From the NCBI GenBank assembly GCA_947503775.1, contig CANNFE010000003.1:164501-228500 (forward strand): 64,000 bases of DNA, given 5' to 3'. Below the pieces are notes generated by a model, which did not search any database, was not told the DNA's origin, and saw only the letters and a list, made by a program, of their open reading frames with translations. The number at the start of each line of letters is the position of its first letter. Position 1 is the first letter of the stretch. A program made the position numbers and the translations under genes. Below, in pieces: positions 35,746 to 43,955 of the stretch. This DNA is from an uncultured Paracoccaceae bacterium. GTDB taxonomy: Bacteria; Pseudomonadota; Alphaproteobacteria; Rhodobacterales; Rhodobacteraceae.

Positions 35746-36582
35746 ATGGGCTACACTTCACTTGCGACCGTACTGCACCGGCGCGACCTGCAACAAAGCG
35801 CGCTCGAGGCGGCAATCGATGCCGCAAATCGGTGGAACGCGCATCTGCATATCCTGTGCACCGGCGTGAATTACGTCGAACCCGGGTTTTACTATGCGGG
35901 CGCGCAGGCCATCGCCGTTCAGGAAAATCTCGAGCAAGCCCAAGAGGATGCCGTCGCGCTCGAGACCCAGGCGCGCGCGCGTCTGTCGCGAGAGGACATC
36001 TCGTGGGACATGCAGGCGATCACGGTCATGCCCGCCGGGCTCGACGGATTTCTGGCCGACGATCTGCGGTTTCACGATCTGATCCTGCTGCCTGCCCCCT
36101 ATAACGATGCGCCCGACACGATCGATGTCTCGATCTTCGAATCATGCCTCTTCGGGGCGGACCGTCCAGTCCTCGTCATCCCGCCGGGGGTCACCGATCT
36201 GGGGTTCGACAAGATCATGATCGGCTGGGACGACGGAGAAGAGGCGCTGGCCGCCGCGCGGGCCGCGCTTCCCGTTCTTCAGCTTGCCGATGTGACCGAA
36301 ATCACCGTCATCGACCCGCCCACCACCGCGCCGGACCGCTCGGATGCGGGCGGGCGGCTCGCGCAATACCTGGCCCGCTTCGACACGCGACCCGAGATCA
36401 ACGTCATCGCCCGCACCGGCGACACGCTGGCAAAGCAGCTTTTGCGCCGCGCCCATGAACGCGATATCGACCTGATCGTGATGGGGGCCTACGGCCATTC
36501 GCGCCTGCGCGAGGCGATCTTGGGCGGCGCCACGCGCGATATGCTCAAGATCGCGGACAGACCGCTTCTGATGGCCCATTAG
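35746..36582 (+). CDS. Universal stress protein, two UspA domains
   Basis: The 278-residue protein has two tandem UspA folds. Only the second has the ATP-loop pattern G-2x-G-9x-G-T ([22 protein letters not shown]), so the first domain is probably non-binding. A GAGGAGA site precedes ATG 35746. The divergent arrangement with ccoN and the FNR boxes suggest anaerobic or oxygen-limitation induction. It ends 6 bp from the convergent fnrL stop. Confidence 0.92.
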   Translation: MGYTSLATVLHRRDLQQSALEAAIDAANRWNAHLHILCTGVNYVEPGFYYAGAQAIAVQENLEQAQEDAVALETQARARLSREDISWDMQAITVMPAGLDGFLADDLRFHDLILLPAPYNDAPDTIDVSIFESCLFGADRPVLVIPPGVTDLGFDKIMIGWDDGEEALAAARAALPVLQLADVTEITVIDPPTTAPDRSDAGGRLAQYLARFDTRPEINVIARTGDTLAKQLLRRAHERDIDLIVMGAYGHSRLREAILGGATRDMLKIADRPLLMAH

Positions 36583-36588
36583 GCGCGG

Positions 36589-37305
36589 TCAGAACCCGGC
36601 GATATCCCGCAATCGCGGCAGATCCGGGATCACGACACCGCGCTTGCCCTCCAGCAGGATCACACCTTCTTTTTTCAGCGCGGTGAACTGACGGCTCACC
36701 GTTTCGATCGTCAGTCCCAGATAGTCGGCCATCGCCTCGCGCGTCAGCGGCAGCTCGATCCGGCGCGGGGCCAGCGCATCTTCGATCCCGGGACCCGAGG
36801 TCCGCTTTTCGATCATCATGATGAATGTCGCGATCTTCTCGCGCGCCGTCTTGCGCCCCAACAGAAGCATCCAGTCCCGCGCCGCATCAAGCTCGTCCAG
36901 CGACATCTCAAGCAGCCGCTGCGAGATATGCGGCGTCGAGGCAATCAGATCCTCGAATTTGGTTTTCTGAAAACAGCACAGCGTCACATCCGTCACCGCC
37001 ATGACATTGTAGGGCGCTCGATCGCGGCCCGGTCGCCCGATGAAATCGGACGGAAGCAGCAGGCCTACCGTCTGCTTGCGCCCATCCTCCAGCATCTGCT
37101 CAAGCGTCGCGGTCCCGAAGACAACCGAGCCGACGAACGACATCCGGTCCTCGGCAAACAGGATCGGCTGTCCCGCCTCGAACGTGCGGTAGGTCTTGAT
37201 GCTGTCCAGCACCGCCAGCTCGTCCGGATTGCAACTGGCACAGACTGCCCGATGCCGGATCGGGCAGGCATCGCAGGATTTCTTCTTTTCGAAGGCAAGT
37301 TGCAT
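36589..37305 (-). CDS. fnrL: FNR-type oxygen-sensing transcriptional regulator FnrL
   Basis: FnrL is an oxygen-labile [4Fe-4S] dimer that binds TTGAT-N4-ATCAA. The 238-residue protein has the Cys cluster C11-x2-C14-x7-C22-x2-C25 at the N-terminus (the likely cluster ligands together with a Cys near 108-109 in TLCCFQ). It has a CRP-like fold and a recognition helix ETVSRQFT with the E-SR motif of FNR proteins. hemN, often next to fnrL, is absent. Confidence 0.95.
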   Translation of the reverse strand: MQLAFEKKKSCDACPIRHRAVCASCNPDELAVLDSIKTYRTFEAGQPILFAEDRMSFVGSVVFGTATLEQMLEDGRKQTVGLLLPSDFIGRPGRDRAPYNVMAVTDVTLCCFQKTKFEDLIASTPHISQRLLEMSLDELDAARDWMLLLGRKTAREKIATFIMMIEKRTSGPGIEDALAPRRIELPLTREAMADYLGLTIETVSRQFTALKKEGVILLEGKRGVVIPDLPRLRDIAGF

Positions 37306-37685
37306 GGGTCTGATCTATCACGAGGCAAACCGCCTCAAAAGAGCGTTCGGGCGCCCGCCAAAGGGGCACTCCATACATATGAACGCTCCCGCCGGTTACG
37401 ATATCCGGCAAGGCAAAAAGACCAGGTCAGACTCCCAAAAGACGCCGCGACCCGTCGTCCATCGGGCCGCCGATGGTTTTCCAGTCTCCGATAGCGCCGA
37501 CATTGCGAGCGGAGGCGACCTCGAGGACCCGACGCCCCCCGATGGCGCCCCTCCTGGTGATCTCAGCGCTGCCGCGCATGTCGATGAACAAGGCGCCTCC
37601 GGGCGACCTGGAAATTTGCTATTTCCTTGCAATGACTTCCACCTGCTCCCTATGCTCGAGCAGTTGTTCACCAGAGCGTGTCTGA
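37306..37685. other. Intergenic region upstream of fnrL
   Basis: About 380 bp between the fnrL start and a forward membrane-protein gene. No FNR box or tRNA was seen. It contains one candidate small minus-strand frame, listed separately. A long forward frame overlaps the region and fnrL antisense, with low-complexity Asp/Gly/Pro content, and looks like a shadow. Confidence 0.5.
37427..37579 (-). CDS. Candidate 50-residue ORF or gene remnant
   Basis: From ATG 37579 to TGA the minus strand reads MRGSAEITRRGAIGGRRVL, then EVASARNVGAIGDWKTIGGP and MDDGSRRLLGV. The composition is protein-like and ends in a clean GDWKTIGGPMDD motif. An in-frame TAG lies 14 codons upstream of the ATG. No ribosome site is obvious, so it may be the tail of a truncated gene. 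I do not recognise the family. Confidence 0.35.
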   Translation of the reverse strand: MRGSAEITRRGAIGGRRVLEVASARNVGAIGDWKTIGGPMDDGSRRLLGV

Positions 37686-38165
37686 ATGGGTTTGATGGGT
37701 AAGCTATTTTGTCTTCTGGTGATCGCCGTGGGGCTGGGGATCGCGGCGACAAGCGGGGGCACGGTGATCGATGGCTTTCGGCTCTTGCAGTCGGGAACAC
37801 CCGTTCAGGCCGAGGTGATCGACAAACGCGTCGAACGACCACACAGCAAAAAGCCGATCCGGCTGGAAAGCGTTTCGATCAATGGCGCACGGGTGCGCAG
37901 CCTCAGAACCTATTTCTACGACTATCTCCTGACCGTCCGCTACACGGTCGATGATGTCTCGGAAGAGGCCGTCGCCTCTGTCGGCTATGACCGCTGGCAG
38001 GACCAGACCATTGGAGAGGTCCTGACCGTGTCGGCCTCCGCCGCCGTGCCGGACCACGTCGATGTGAAACCCAGGGGCACCCTGATCTACGGTCTGCGGC
38101 AAAGCGGGATCGGGGTTCTCATCATCCTGGTCGGGATCGTCGCCTTGCGATTGCCCGATGAATAG
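37686..38165 (+). CDS. DUF3592-like small membrane protein
   Basis: The 159-residue protein has an N-terminal helix (LFCLLVIAVGLGIAATSGG), a soluble middle with the pattern PVQAEVIDKRVER and YLLTVRYTVDD, and a C-terminal helix (GIGVLIILVGIVAL). This two-helix plus extracytoplasmic beta domain arrangement fits the uncharacterised DUF3592 type. It precedes another hypothetical protein by 48 bp on the same strand. Function unknown. Confidence 0.7.
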   Translation: MGLMGKLFCLLVIAVGLGIAATSGGTVIDGFRLLQSGTPVQAEVIDKRVERPHSKKPIRLESVSINGARVRSLRTYFYDYLLTVRYTVDDVSEEAVASVGYDRWQDQTIGEVLTVSASAAVPDHVDVKPRGTLIYGLRQSGIGVLIILVGIVALRLPDE

Positions 38166-38213
38166 GGGCGGCCGGACCCGGGACATCAGGCTTCAGATCA
38201 AAGGACACGAAAA

Positions 38214-38753
38214 ATGCGTGCGTTGAACATTTTCGCCTTTCTGGCCGGGGCCGCTCTGATCCTCTTTGCGATCGGCTCGTTCTTTCAGATCTCGATCGAT
38301 GTCGGCCGGTCCTCCGACCCGGCTGCGGACGGCTCTTTCCGGTCTCGGGTCGGTGCGCCGATCCGGCTGGCCGTCGTCGGCGATCCGGCGGCGTCTGATG
38401 CGATGCGGCAGGCTATCTTGCGCTATGCTGACCAGGGCACCATCGATCCAGAGAGCATCCCGAACGATCCCGCTCAGGCAGACGCGATCCTCTACCTTCT
38501 CAACGGCTGGGCCGATATCACCAATGCGCCCTGGCAGGACGACTTTCAAAGCGACTACGGGATTGTCGCGGCCAATGACGACGACAGTTTCGCGATCTCG
38601 ATGTCGGACGGGGACCGTCCGCTCAACCGGGTCTACTATAATCTGAACCTTTACCGGGACTGGGGCACCGATTGCTATGCGCGCCTCTTCGTCCACGAGG
38701 TCAGCGCCGGCCCGGACGAGGTCTTCCGTCCGCCGGAAACCTGCCCGATCTAG
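38214..38753 (+). CDS. Hypothetical membrane-anchored protein
   Basis: The 179-residue protein has one N-terminal helix (ALNIFAFLAGAALILFAIGSFF) and an acidic soluble domain containing LYLLNGWADITNAPWQDDF. Two cysteines occur late (TDCYARLF and ETCPI). I do not recognise a family. An AAAGGACACGAAAA site precedes the ATG. Its neighbours suggest it could form a unit with the preceding gene, but no role can be given. Confidence 0.6.
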   Translation: MRALNIFAFLAGAALILFAIGSFFQISIDVGRSSDPAADGSFRSRVGAPIRLAVVGDPAASDAMRQAILRYADQGTIDPESIPNDPAQADAILYLLNGWADITNAPWQDDFQSDYGIVAANDDDSFAISMSDGDRPLNRVYYNLNLYRDWGTDCYARLFVHEVSAGPDEVFRPPETCPI

Positions 38754-38828
38754 CCCGCTCCAGCGCTCCTGTCTTCCCTCCCGTCTGCCAAGCTGCAATC
38801 CTCAGCGCCGCAAGCAAGAGGACATATC

Positions 38829-40475
38829 ATGGATCGCTTCGATGCCATCATTGTGGGCGGAGGCCTCGCCGGGCTCGCCGCCGCCGCCGAGTTGGGCGAC
38901 CGGGGTAAATCGGTTCTGATCCTCGATCAGGAGCATGAGGCCTCCCTCGGCGGGCAGGCCTTCTGGTCGCTCGGCGGGCTTTTCATGGTGGATACGCCCG
39001 AACAGCGCCGGATGCGGATCAAGGACAGTCACGCGCTCGCGCTCTCGGACTGGATGGGATCGGCGCAGTTCGACCGGCCCGAGGATCACTGGCCGCGTGA
39101 ATGGGCGCGCGCCTATCTCGACTTTGCCGCAGGGGAGATGCGCAGCTGGCTTCACCAGATGGGCATGCGCTGGTTTCCCGTCGTCGGCTGGGCCGAACGG
39201 GGCGGATCCTTCGCCTCGGCCCATGGCAATTCCGTTCCGCGGTTTCACATCACCTGGGGCACCGGCCCCGGCGTTCTGGGCCCGTTCGAGCGGCGCACCC
39301 GCGCCCATGCCGAAGCGGGCCGCGTCACCTTCGCCTTCCGCCACCGCGTCACGAAGATCGAAACCAAAGCGGGTGCGGCCGCTGGCGTCTCGGGCGACAT
39401 CCTCGCGCCCACCGATGCCCTACGCGGCCAGCAGAGCAACCGCGAGATCGATGGCGCCTTCGAATATGCTGCCGAAAGCATCATCGTCACCTCCGGCGGC
39501 ATTGGCCACAACCTCGATCTGGTGCGCGCCAACTGGCCCCGCGACCGACTAGGCGAACCGCCGGACGAGATGATCGCGGGCGTCCCGCATCATGTCGATG
39601 GCAAGATGATCGGCATCGCCCGCGCCGCCGGGGCCACCACGATCAACGAAGATCGCATGTGGCACTACACTGAGGGCGTGAAGAACTGGGATCCGATCTG
39701 GCCCAATCACGGGATCCGCATCCTGCCCGGCCCCTCCTCGATCTGGATCGACGCACGCGGAGACCGCCTCCCCGCGCCCTGCCTTCCGGGTTTCGACACG
39801 CTCTCGACCCTCAGGCATCTGCGCCAAACGGGCCATGACCACTCGTGGTTCATCCTCACCCAGAAGATCATCGAGAAGGAATTCGCGCTTTCGGGCTCCG
39901 AGCAAAACCCCGATCTGACCTCCAAGAAATGGGGGGAGGTCCTGAAATCCCGCCTCGGCAAGGGCGCGACCCCAGCCGTCGAGGCTTTCAAGGAGAAAGG
40001 CGAGGATTTCGTCGTCCGCTCCGATCTGGGCTCGCTGGTGCAGGGCATGAACCAGCTGACCGGAGGCAGCTTGCTAGAGGCCGACAAGCTCCGCGGCCAG
40101 ATCGAGGCGCGCGACGCCCAGTTGGAGAACCCCTTCTCGAAGGACGCGCAGATCACCGCCATTCGCGGCGCGCGCAGCTATCTCGGCGACAAGTTAATCC
40201 GCACCGCCAAGCCCCATGCGATCCTCGATCCGGCCAACGGCCCGCTGATCGCCGTCCGGCTGCATATCATCACCCGCAAGACGCTCGGCGGGCTGCAGAC
40301 GGACCTGCAATCGCGCGTCCTCGGCGAGGATGGCACCCCCGTCCCCGGCCTTTTCGCCGCAGGAGAGGCCGCCGGCTTCGGCGGTGGAGGCTATCACGGC
40401 TACAACGCGCTCGAAGGCACCTTCCTCGGCGGCTGCATCTTCTCGGGACGCGCCGCCGGACGCGCGGCGGGCTAA
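38829..40475 (+). CDS. FAD-binding dehydrogenase (KstD-like family)
   Basis: The 548-residue flavoprotein has the N-terminal FAD site IIVGGGLAGLAAAAELGDRG and the C-terminal GGGYHGYNALEGTFLGGCIFSGRAAGR. This is the pattern of the KstD/fumarate reductase flavoprotein class annotated as FAD-binding dehydrogenase. It lacks the neighbouring steroid genes expected of a true KstD, so substrate is unknown. A GAGGACATATC site precedes the ATG. It converges with the next gene (4 bp gap). Confidence 0.85.
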   Translation: MDRFDAIIVGGGLAGLAAAAELGDRGKSVLILDQEHEASLGGQAFWSLGGLFMVDTPEQRRMRIKDSHALALSDWMGSAQFDRPEDHWPREWARAYLDFAAGEMRSWLHQMGMRWFPVVGWAERGGSFASAHGNSVPRFHITWGTGPGVLGPFERRTRAHAEAGRVTFAFRHRVTKIETKAGAAAGVSGDILAPTDALRGQQSNREIDGAFEYAAESIIVTSGGIGHNLDLVRANWPRDRLGEPPDEMIAGVPHHVDGKMIGIARAAGATTINEDRMWHYTEGVKNWDPIWPNHGIRILPGPSSIWIDARGDRLPAPCLPGFDTLSTLRHLRQTGHDHSWFILTQKIIEKEFALSGSEQNPDLTSKKWGEVLKSRLGKGATPAVEAFKEKGEDFVVRSDLGSLVQGMNQLTGGSLLEADKLRGQIEARDAQLENPFSKDAQITAIRGARSYLGDKLIRTAKPHAILDPANGPLIAVRLHIITRKTLGGLQTDLQSRVLGEDGTPVPGLFAAGEAAGFGGGGYHGYNALEGTFLGGCIFSGRAAGRAAG

Positions 40476-40479
40476 GGGC

Positions 40480-42234
40480 CTATCTCTTCAGATACCGCCG
40501 CCACCGGCCCTCCGGATCCTCCAGATCGGCGGCAAGATCGGATGGAAACGGCCGTAGCGCCTCGGCCTCGATCATCCGCCGGACAAGCGCAGACGCCTCC
40601 CCCGGCGCGCCATGCACATGCAGCGCAATAAAGGGCAACTTGCGGTCATAGCGCCTCGAGCGGCCCCATCTGGGATCCGGCCGATTGATCAGATCCGGAT
40701 TGTCCACGATCCAGGCACGCACAACCTCGGCAATCCGCTCGGATGGCGCGCTCTTGTCCTGAATGATCGCCGTCATGGTCTTGCTCAGCGAAGACGCCTC
40801 CAACGGCCCGCTCAAAGCTGCGGCATAGGCGGCGGCCGGATCAAGGCCCGCAAGCGCAAACCACGGCGCGAACGTGACCTGGCGCTCCGCCGGGGCCGAC
40901 TGCATGGCGGCCGTCAAAAGCGTCCGGCCTTCGGGATCGGCAAAGAAATCCGTCGCCTCCTCCACGATCTTGCGCAACACCGTCTCGTTCCCCTGCGCCA
41001 GCAGATCGACCAGCACCGGCCGGAGCGCCGCCTTCACCTCCGGCACCTGCACCGCCACCTCGGCGATATTGCCGCGGATCCAGTCGTTCGACCGCTGATC
41101 GGCAAACAGCGTCAGCGCGACCTCATCCATCCGGCGCGCCAATGCGGGATCCGTCACACCGGGCCGTTTGGCCCTGTACGAGTCGGAGAAAAATCCAGGG
41201 AACGAGCTGAGAACGCCCGAGAACGGCGGGCGCTTCTCCAACGGAACCTCGTCGCGATGCAGGACCATCTCCTCGATCAGCGCCAGATCCTCTGGGTCGG
41301 TCGCATCGACGTTAGCGCGCCGTTTGTCCAAGTCAGGTCGAGCCAAGCGAAACAGCCCCAAATTTGCATAGACCTGATCCGCATTGACCTCACCGCGCGC
41401 CTGACGCCTCGAGGCCCAGGCCCAAGCAGTCCCGGTGATGGTGCCGCTGCCGGAATTCCAGTTGACGTTCGGGCTGACAAAGGAAAACGGCGCGACCTCC
41501 TCCCAGACCCAGCGTGCACCTGAGTAAACCAGCCGGTCCTCATCCCTTTGGTCGATAACCTGCATTCGATCGGTTACGAAGCTGTCTCCGCGGATTGCGA
41601 AGGGCTCGCGGATCTGCCGCATTCTGATGCTATTCGTCTCGTGGGCGATCCGCACATCTGCCTGGCGATCGCTTGGCCCGCTGACGATCATTCTGTTGAG
41701 AGGGTCACGATAGGTCCATCCGTCGCGCGCAGGCGCAAGCGACAGCTCGACGGTATGACCCTGAGAGCCGATAACGCGAATCCAGTCCAGATCGCCCCCT
41801 CGCAGCAAGTCCTCGCAGGTCCGATCGCAAAGCCCGCCGAGAACGGCCCTGTTTCCATGCGGCTTTCGTCTTTGCACGCCCACAGTTCCATCGATTTCAA
41901 GCGACCGGATCCCAGAGAGCGGGCGCATCTGGGCAAACTCGATGTCCGGCGCGTCAGGTTCGGGAAGACTGCGCGCGATCATGCCTGGTCCAAAAAACGC
42001 TGCTGCGATCAACAGCACGGTCAGCATCTTACCACCACCGGCCAGCACAGTGTCCGATGTTGCCGACCACGGCAAGAAGGCCAGAAGAATGATCGTGATG
42101 TTTACGACGGCAAGGCTGATCAAGAAGCCCAGCCCAAGCGTGACGATTGCAAAGACGACCGACAGCTCCTTGCTGGATAAGATGGCGGTCAGAACAGCAA
42201 AGATAACAAGGGAAACGATATACCCGGTGGACAC
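40480..42234 (-). CDS. Large hypothetical membrane protein with TGAAC operator
   Basis: The 584-residue protein has two or three N-terminal helices (YIVSLVIFAVLTAIL, FAIVTLGLGFLISLAVVN, VLLIAAAFFGPGM). A long soluble region follows with a Cys pair (LCDRTCEDLLRG) and a helical repeat-like tail (VPEVKAALRPVLVDLLAQGNE). I do not recognise the family. GTG 42234 was chosen because GAGG lies before it; the ATG five bases upstream is out of frame. A striking TGAAC/GTTCA half-site array sits directly upstream. Confidence 0.65.
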   Translation of the reverse strand: MSTGYIVSLVIFAVLTAILSSKELSVVFAIVTLGLGFLISLAVVNITIILLAFLPWSATSDTVLAGGGKMLTVLLIAAAFFGPGMIARSLPEPDAPDIEFAQMRPLSGIRSLEIDGTVGVQRRKPHGNRAVLGGLCDRTCEDLLRGGDLDWIRVIGSQGHTVELSLAPARDGWTYRDPLNRMIVSGPSDRQADVRIAHETNSIRMRQIREPFAIRGDSFVTDRMQVIDQRDEDRLVYSGARWVWEEVAPFSFVSPNVNWNSGSGTITGTAWAWASRRQARGEVNADQVYANLGLFRLARPDLDKRRANVDATDPEDLALIEEMVLHRDEVPLEKRPPFSGVLSSFPGFFSDSYRAKRPGVTDPALARRMDEVALTLFADQRSNDWIRGNIAEVAVQVPEVKAALRPVLVDLLAQGNETVLRKIVEEATDFFADPEGRTLLTAAMQSAPAERQVTFAPWFALAGLDPAAAYAAALSGPLEASSLSKTMTAIIQDKSAPSERIAEVVRAWIVDNPDLINRPDPRWGRSRRYDRKLPFIALHVHGAPGEASALVRRMIEAEALRPFPSDLAADLEDPEGRWRRYLKR

Positions 42235-42246
42235 GACATGACCTCA

Positions 42247-42310
42247 GTTCAAAAACATGAACAGAGCTCATATCAAAAATATGAACAGCGTTCAAGTCCA
42301 GCTTATGAAC
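42247..42310. promoter_or_regulatory. GTTCA/TGAAC half-site array upstream of the hypothetical gene
   Basis: Half-sites GTTCA (42247, 42290) and TGAAC (42258, 42282, 42306) form inverted pairs. These are GTTCA-N6-TGAAC at 42247-42262, a diverged copy with TATCA in place of GTTCA at 42271-42286, TGAAC-AGC-GTTCA at 42282-42294, and GTTCA-N11-TGAAC at 42290-42310. TGAAC copies recur every 24 bp. This is a likely operator for the downstream minus-strand gene. Distance between halves does not fit the alphaproteobacterial LexA box. Confidence 0.7.
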
Positions 42311-43144
42311 TTAACGCCGGCGTGCGTCTCCTGGGAAAACGCCTAAAAGACGCACTTCGGAGGTGAAGTAATCCAGCTCTTCCATGGCCAGCCGCACGTT
42401 GCGGTCGTCGGGATGGCCCTCGATCTCAGCGTAGAATTGCGTCGCGGTGAACCGCCCGCCGACCATGTAGCTTTCCAGCTTGGTCATGTTCACCCCGTTC
42501 GTCGCAAAGCCGCCCATCGCCTTGTAAAGCGCCGCCGGAATGTTGCGCACCTGAAAGATGAAGGCCGTCATCATCCCCGTCTTGCCGCGCGGGTTGAGAT
42601 CCAGATCCCGGCTCATCACGAAAAACCGCGTCGTGTTGGTGCCCTCATCCTCGATCTTGCGCGCCAGCAGATCCAGCCCGTAGATCTCGGCGGCCAGCTC
42701 CGAGGCCAGCGCGCCGACACTCGGATCGGTCCCCTCGGCCACCTCCCGCGCCGCCCGCGCATTGTCCGAACAGTTCACCGGCGTGATCGAGTGCTCGCGC
42801 AGAAAGGCACGCGCCTGTGGCAGGATCACCGGATGGCCCATCGCGCTGCGAACGCCGTCCAGACGGGCGCCGCGTTTCCCCAAAAGGTTGACGTGGACCC
42901 GCACGAACGTCTCTTCGACGATGTGCAAACCGCTTTCCGGCAAAAGGGAATGCACGTCTGCGACGCGACCATAGGTGGAGTTTTCGACCGCAATCATACC
43001 CAGCTCGGCGGCCCCGATGCGCACCGCTTCGATGGCGTCTTCAAAGGTCGGGCAGGGCAGCGGCTCAAGCTCGGGACGGGTCTCGAGGCAGGCCTGATGC
43101 CCGTAGGCGCCCAGCTCTCCCTGAAATGCGATCCGTCCGGTCAT
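42311..43144 (-). CDS. pheA: Prephenate dehydratase
   Basis: Prephenate dehydratase makes phenylpyruvate for phenylalanine synthesis. The 277-residue protein has FQGELGAYGHQAC (start), the catalytic TNTTRFFVMS motif, and a C-terminal ACT domain (ESYMVGGRFTATQFYAEIEGH) for feedback by phenylalanine. There is no chorismate mutase part, as in the monofunctional enzymes. ATG 43144 was chosen, with a TTG two codons upstream as an alternative that has the better-spaced GGGGG site. Confidence 0.96.
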   Translation of the reverse strand: MTGRIAFQGELGAYGHQACLETRPELEPLPCPTFEDAIEAVRIGAAELGMIAVENSTYGRVADVHSLLPESGLHIVEETFVRVHVNLLGKRGARLDGVRSAMGHPVILPQARAFLREHSITPVNCSDNARAAREVAEGTDPSVGALASELAAEIYGLDLLARKIEDEGTNTTRFFVMSRDLDLNPRGKTGMMTAFIFQVRNIPAALYKAMGGFATNGVNMTKLESYMVGGRFTATQFYAEIEGHPDDRNVRLAMEELDYFTSEVRLLGVFPGDARRR

Positions 43145-43271
43145 ATCCAAGCGTTCCCCCCAGATCCGCTCAAGGCCCGTTTACCGGGCGTTTGGTCGCG
43201 CCTTATCACCTTGCAACCGGCCCGGTGAAGCGGATAGATGAGCCGCAAAACGGAACGGTACGGAACGCGAC

Positions 43272-43784
43272 ATGTTCGACACAATGACCCTGACCAAGAT
43301 TGTCGGCGCCTTCTGCGGCTCCCTTTTGGTTTTCCTTCTGGGCGGGTGGACCGCACAGATCGTCTATGGCGCCTATGGCGGGCACGATGATCACGAACAG
43401 GCTTATTCCATCGCGGTCGAAGGCGGCGAAAGCGAAGAGGCCGAAGAGGCCGTGCCCTTCGAAGAGGTCTTCGCCTCCGCCGATGCCGCCGCCGGCGAAC
43501 GGGTCTGGGGCAAATGCCGCGCCTGCCACATGCTCGAGGATGGCGCCAACGGCACCGGCCCGCATCTTTACGGCGTCGTCGGTCGCGAAGTGGCCGCGGT
43601 CGCGGGCTTCGGCTATTCCGGGGCGCTCGCGGATGCCGCCGACGTGTGGAGCCCCGAGGCCCTCAACGGATTTCTCGAAAACCCCCGCGGCTATGCGCCC
43701 GGCACCTCCATGGGCTTTGCCGGTCTGCCCAAGGTCGAGGATCGCGCGAACCTGATCGCCTATCTTCAGGGCATCGGCAGCTGA
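43272..43784 (+). CDS. Membrane-anchored cytochrome c (c552/CycM-like)
   Basis: The 170-residue protein has an N-terminal anchor (IVGAFCGSLLVFLLGGW) and an acidic Glu-rich linker. It ends in a class I cytochrome c domain with heme motif C82RACH and axial Met147 in GTSMGFAGL. Such cytochromes carry electrons from the bc1 complex to terminal oxidases in the membrane. It is divergent from pheA and is terminated by a strong hairpin. Confidence 0.92.
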   Translation: MFDTMTLTKIVGAFCGSLLVFLLGGWTAQIVYGAYGGHDDHEQAYSIAVEGGESEEAEEAVPFEEVFASADAAAGERVWGKCRACHMLEDGANGTGPHLYGVVGREVAAVAGFGYSGALADAADVWSPEALNGFLENPRGYAPGTSMGFAGLPKVEDRANLIAYLQGIGS

Positions 43785-43812
43785 CATCGGCCGATCCGCC
43801 CTCGCAATTCCC

Positions 43813-43841
43813 AAGGCCGCACCCCCCGATGCGGCCTTTTT
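43813..43841 (+). terminator. Rho-independent terminator of the cytochrome gene
   Basis: A 9-bp stem AAGGCCGCA/TGCGGCCTT encloses CCCCCCGA and is followed by TTT. It lies 29 bases after the stop codon. Confidence 0.88.
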
Positions 43842-43955
43842 CATAGGGTCTGCTCACGGCGAGTTCATGCAATCTCGCCTTGATCATTGGACAGCCCGCC
43901 TTTTAGCTACATTTTCTACGTCACCCTCTGACCTTCGCCGCAGGAGAGCCTATCT

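Noticed and set aside
42247-42310. Considered as a LexA (SOS) box
   Set aside because: Alphaproteobacterial LexA sites are GTTC-N7-GTTC direct repeats; spacing and orientation here do not fit.
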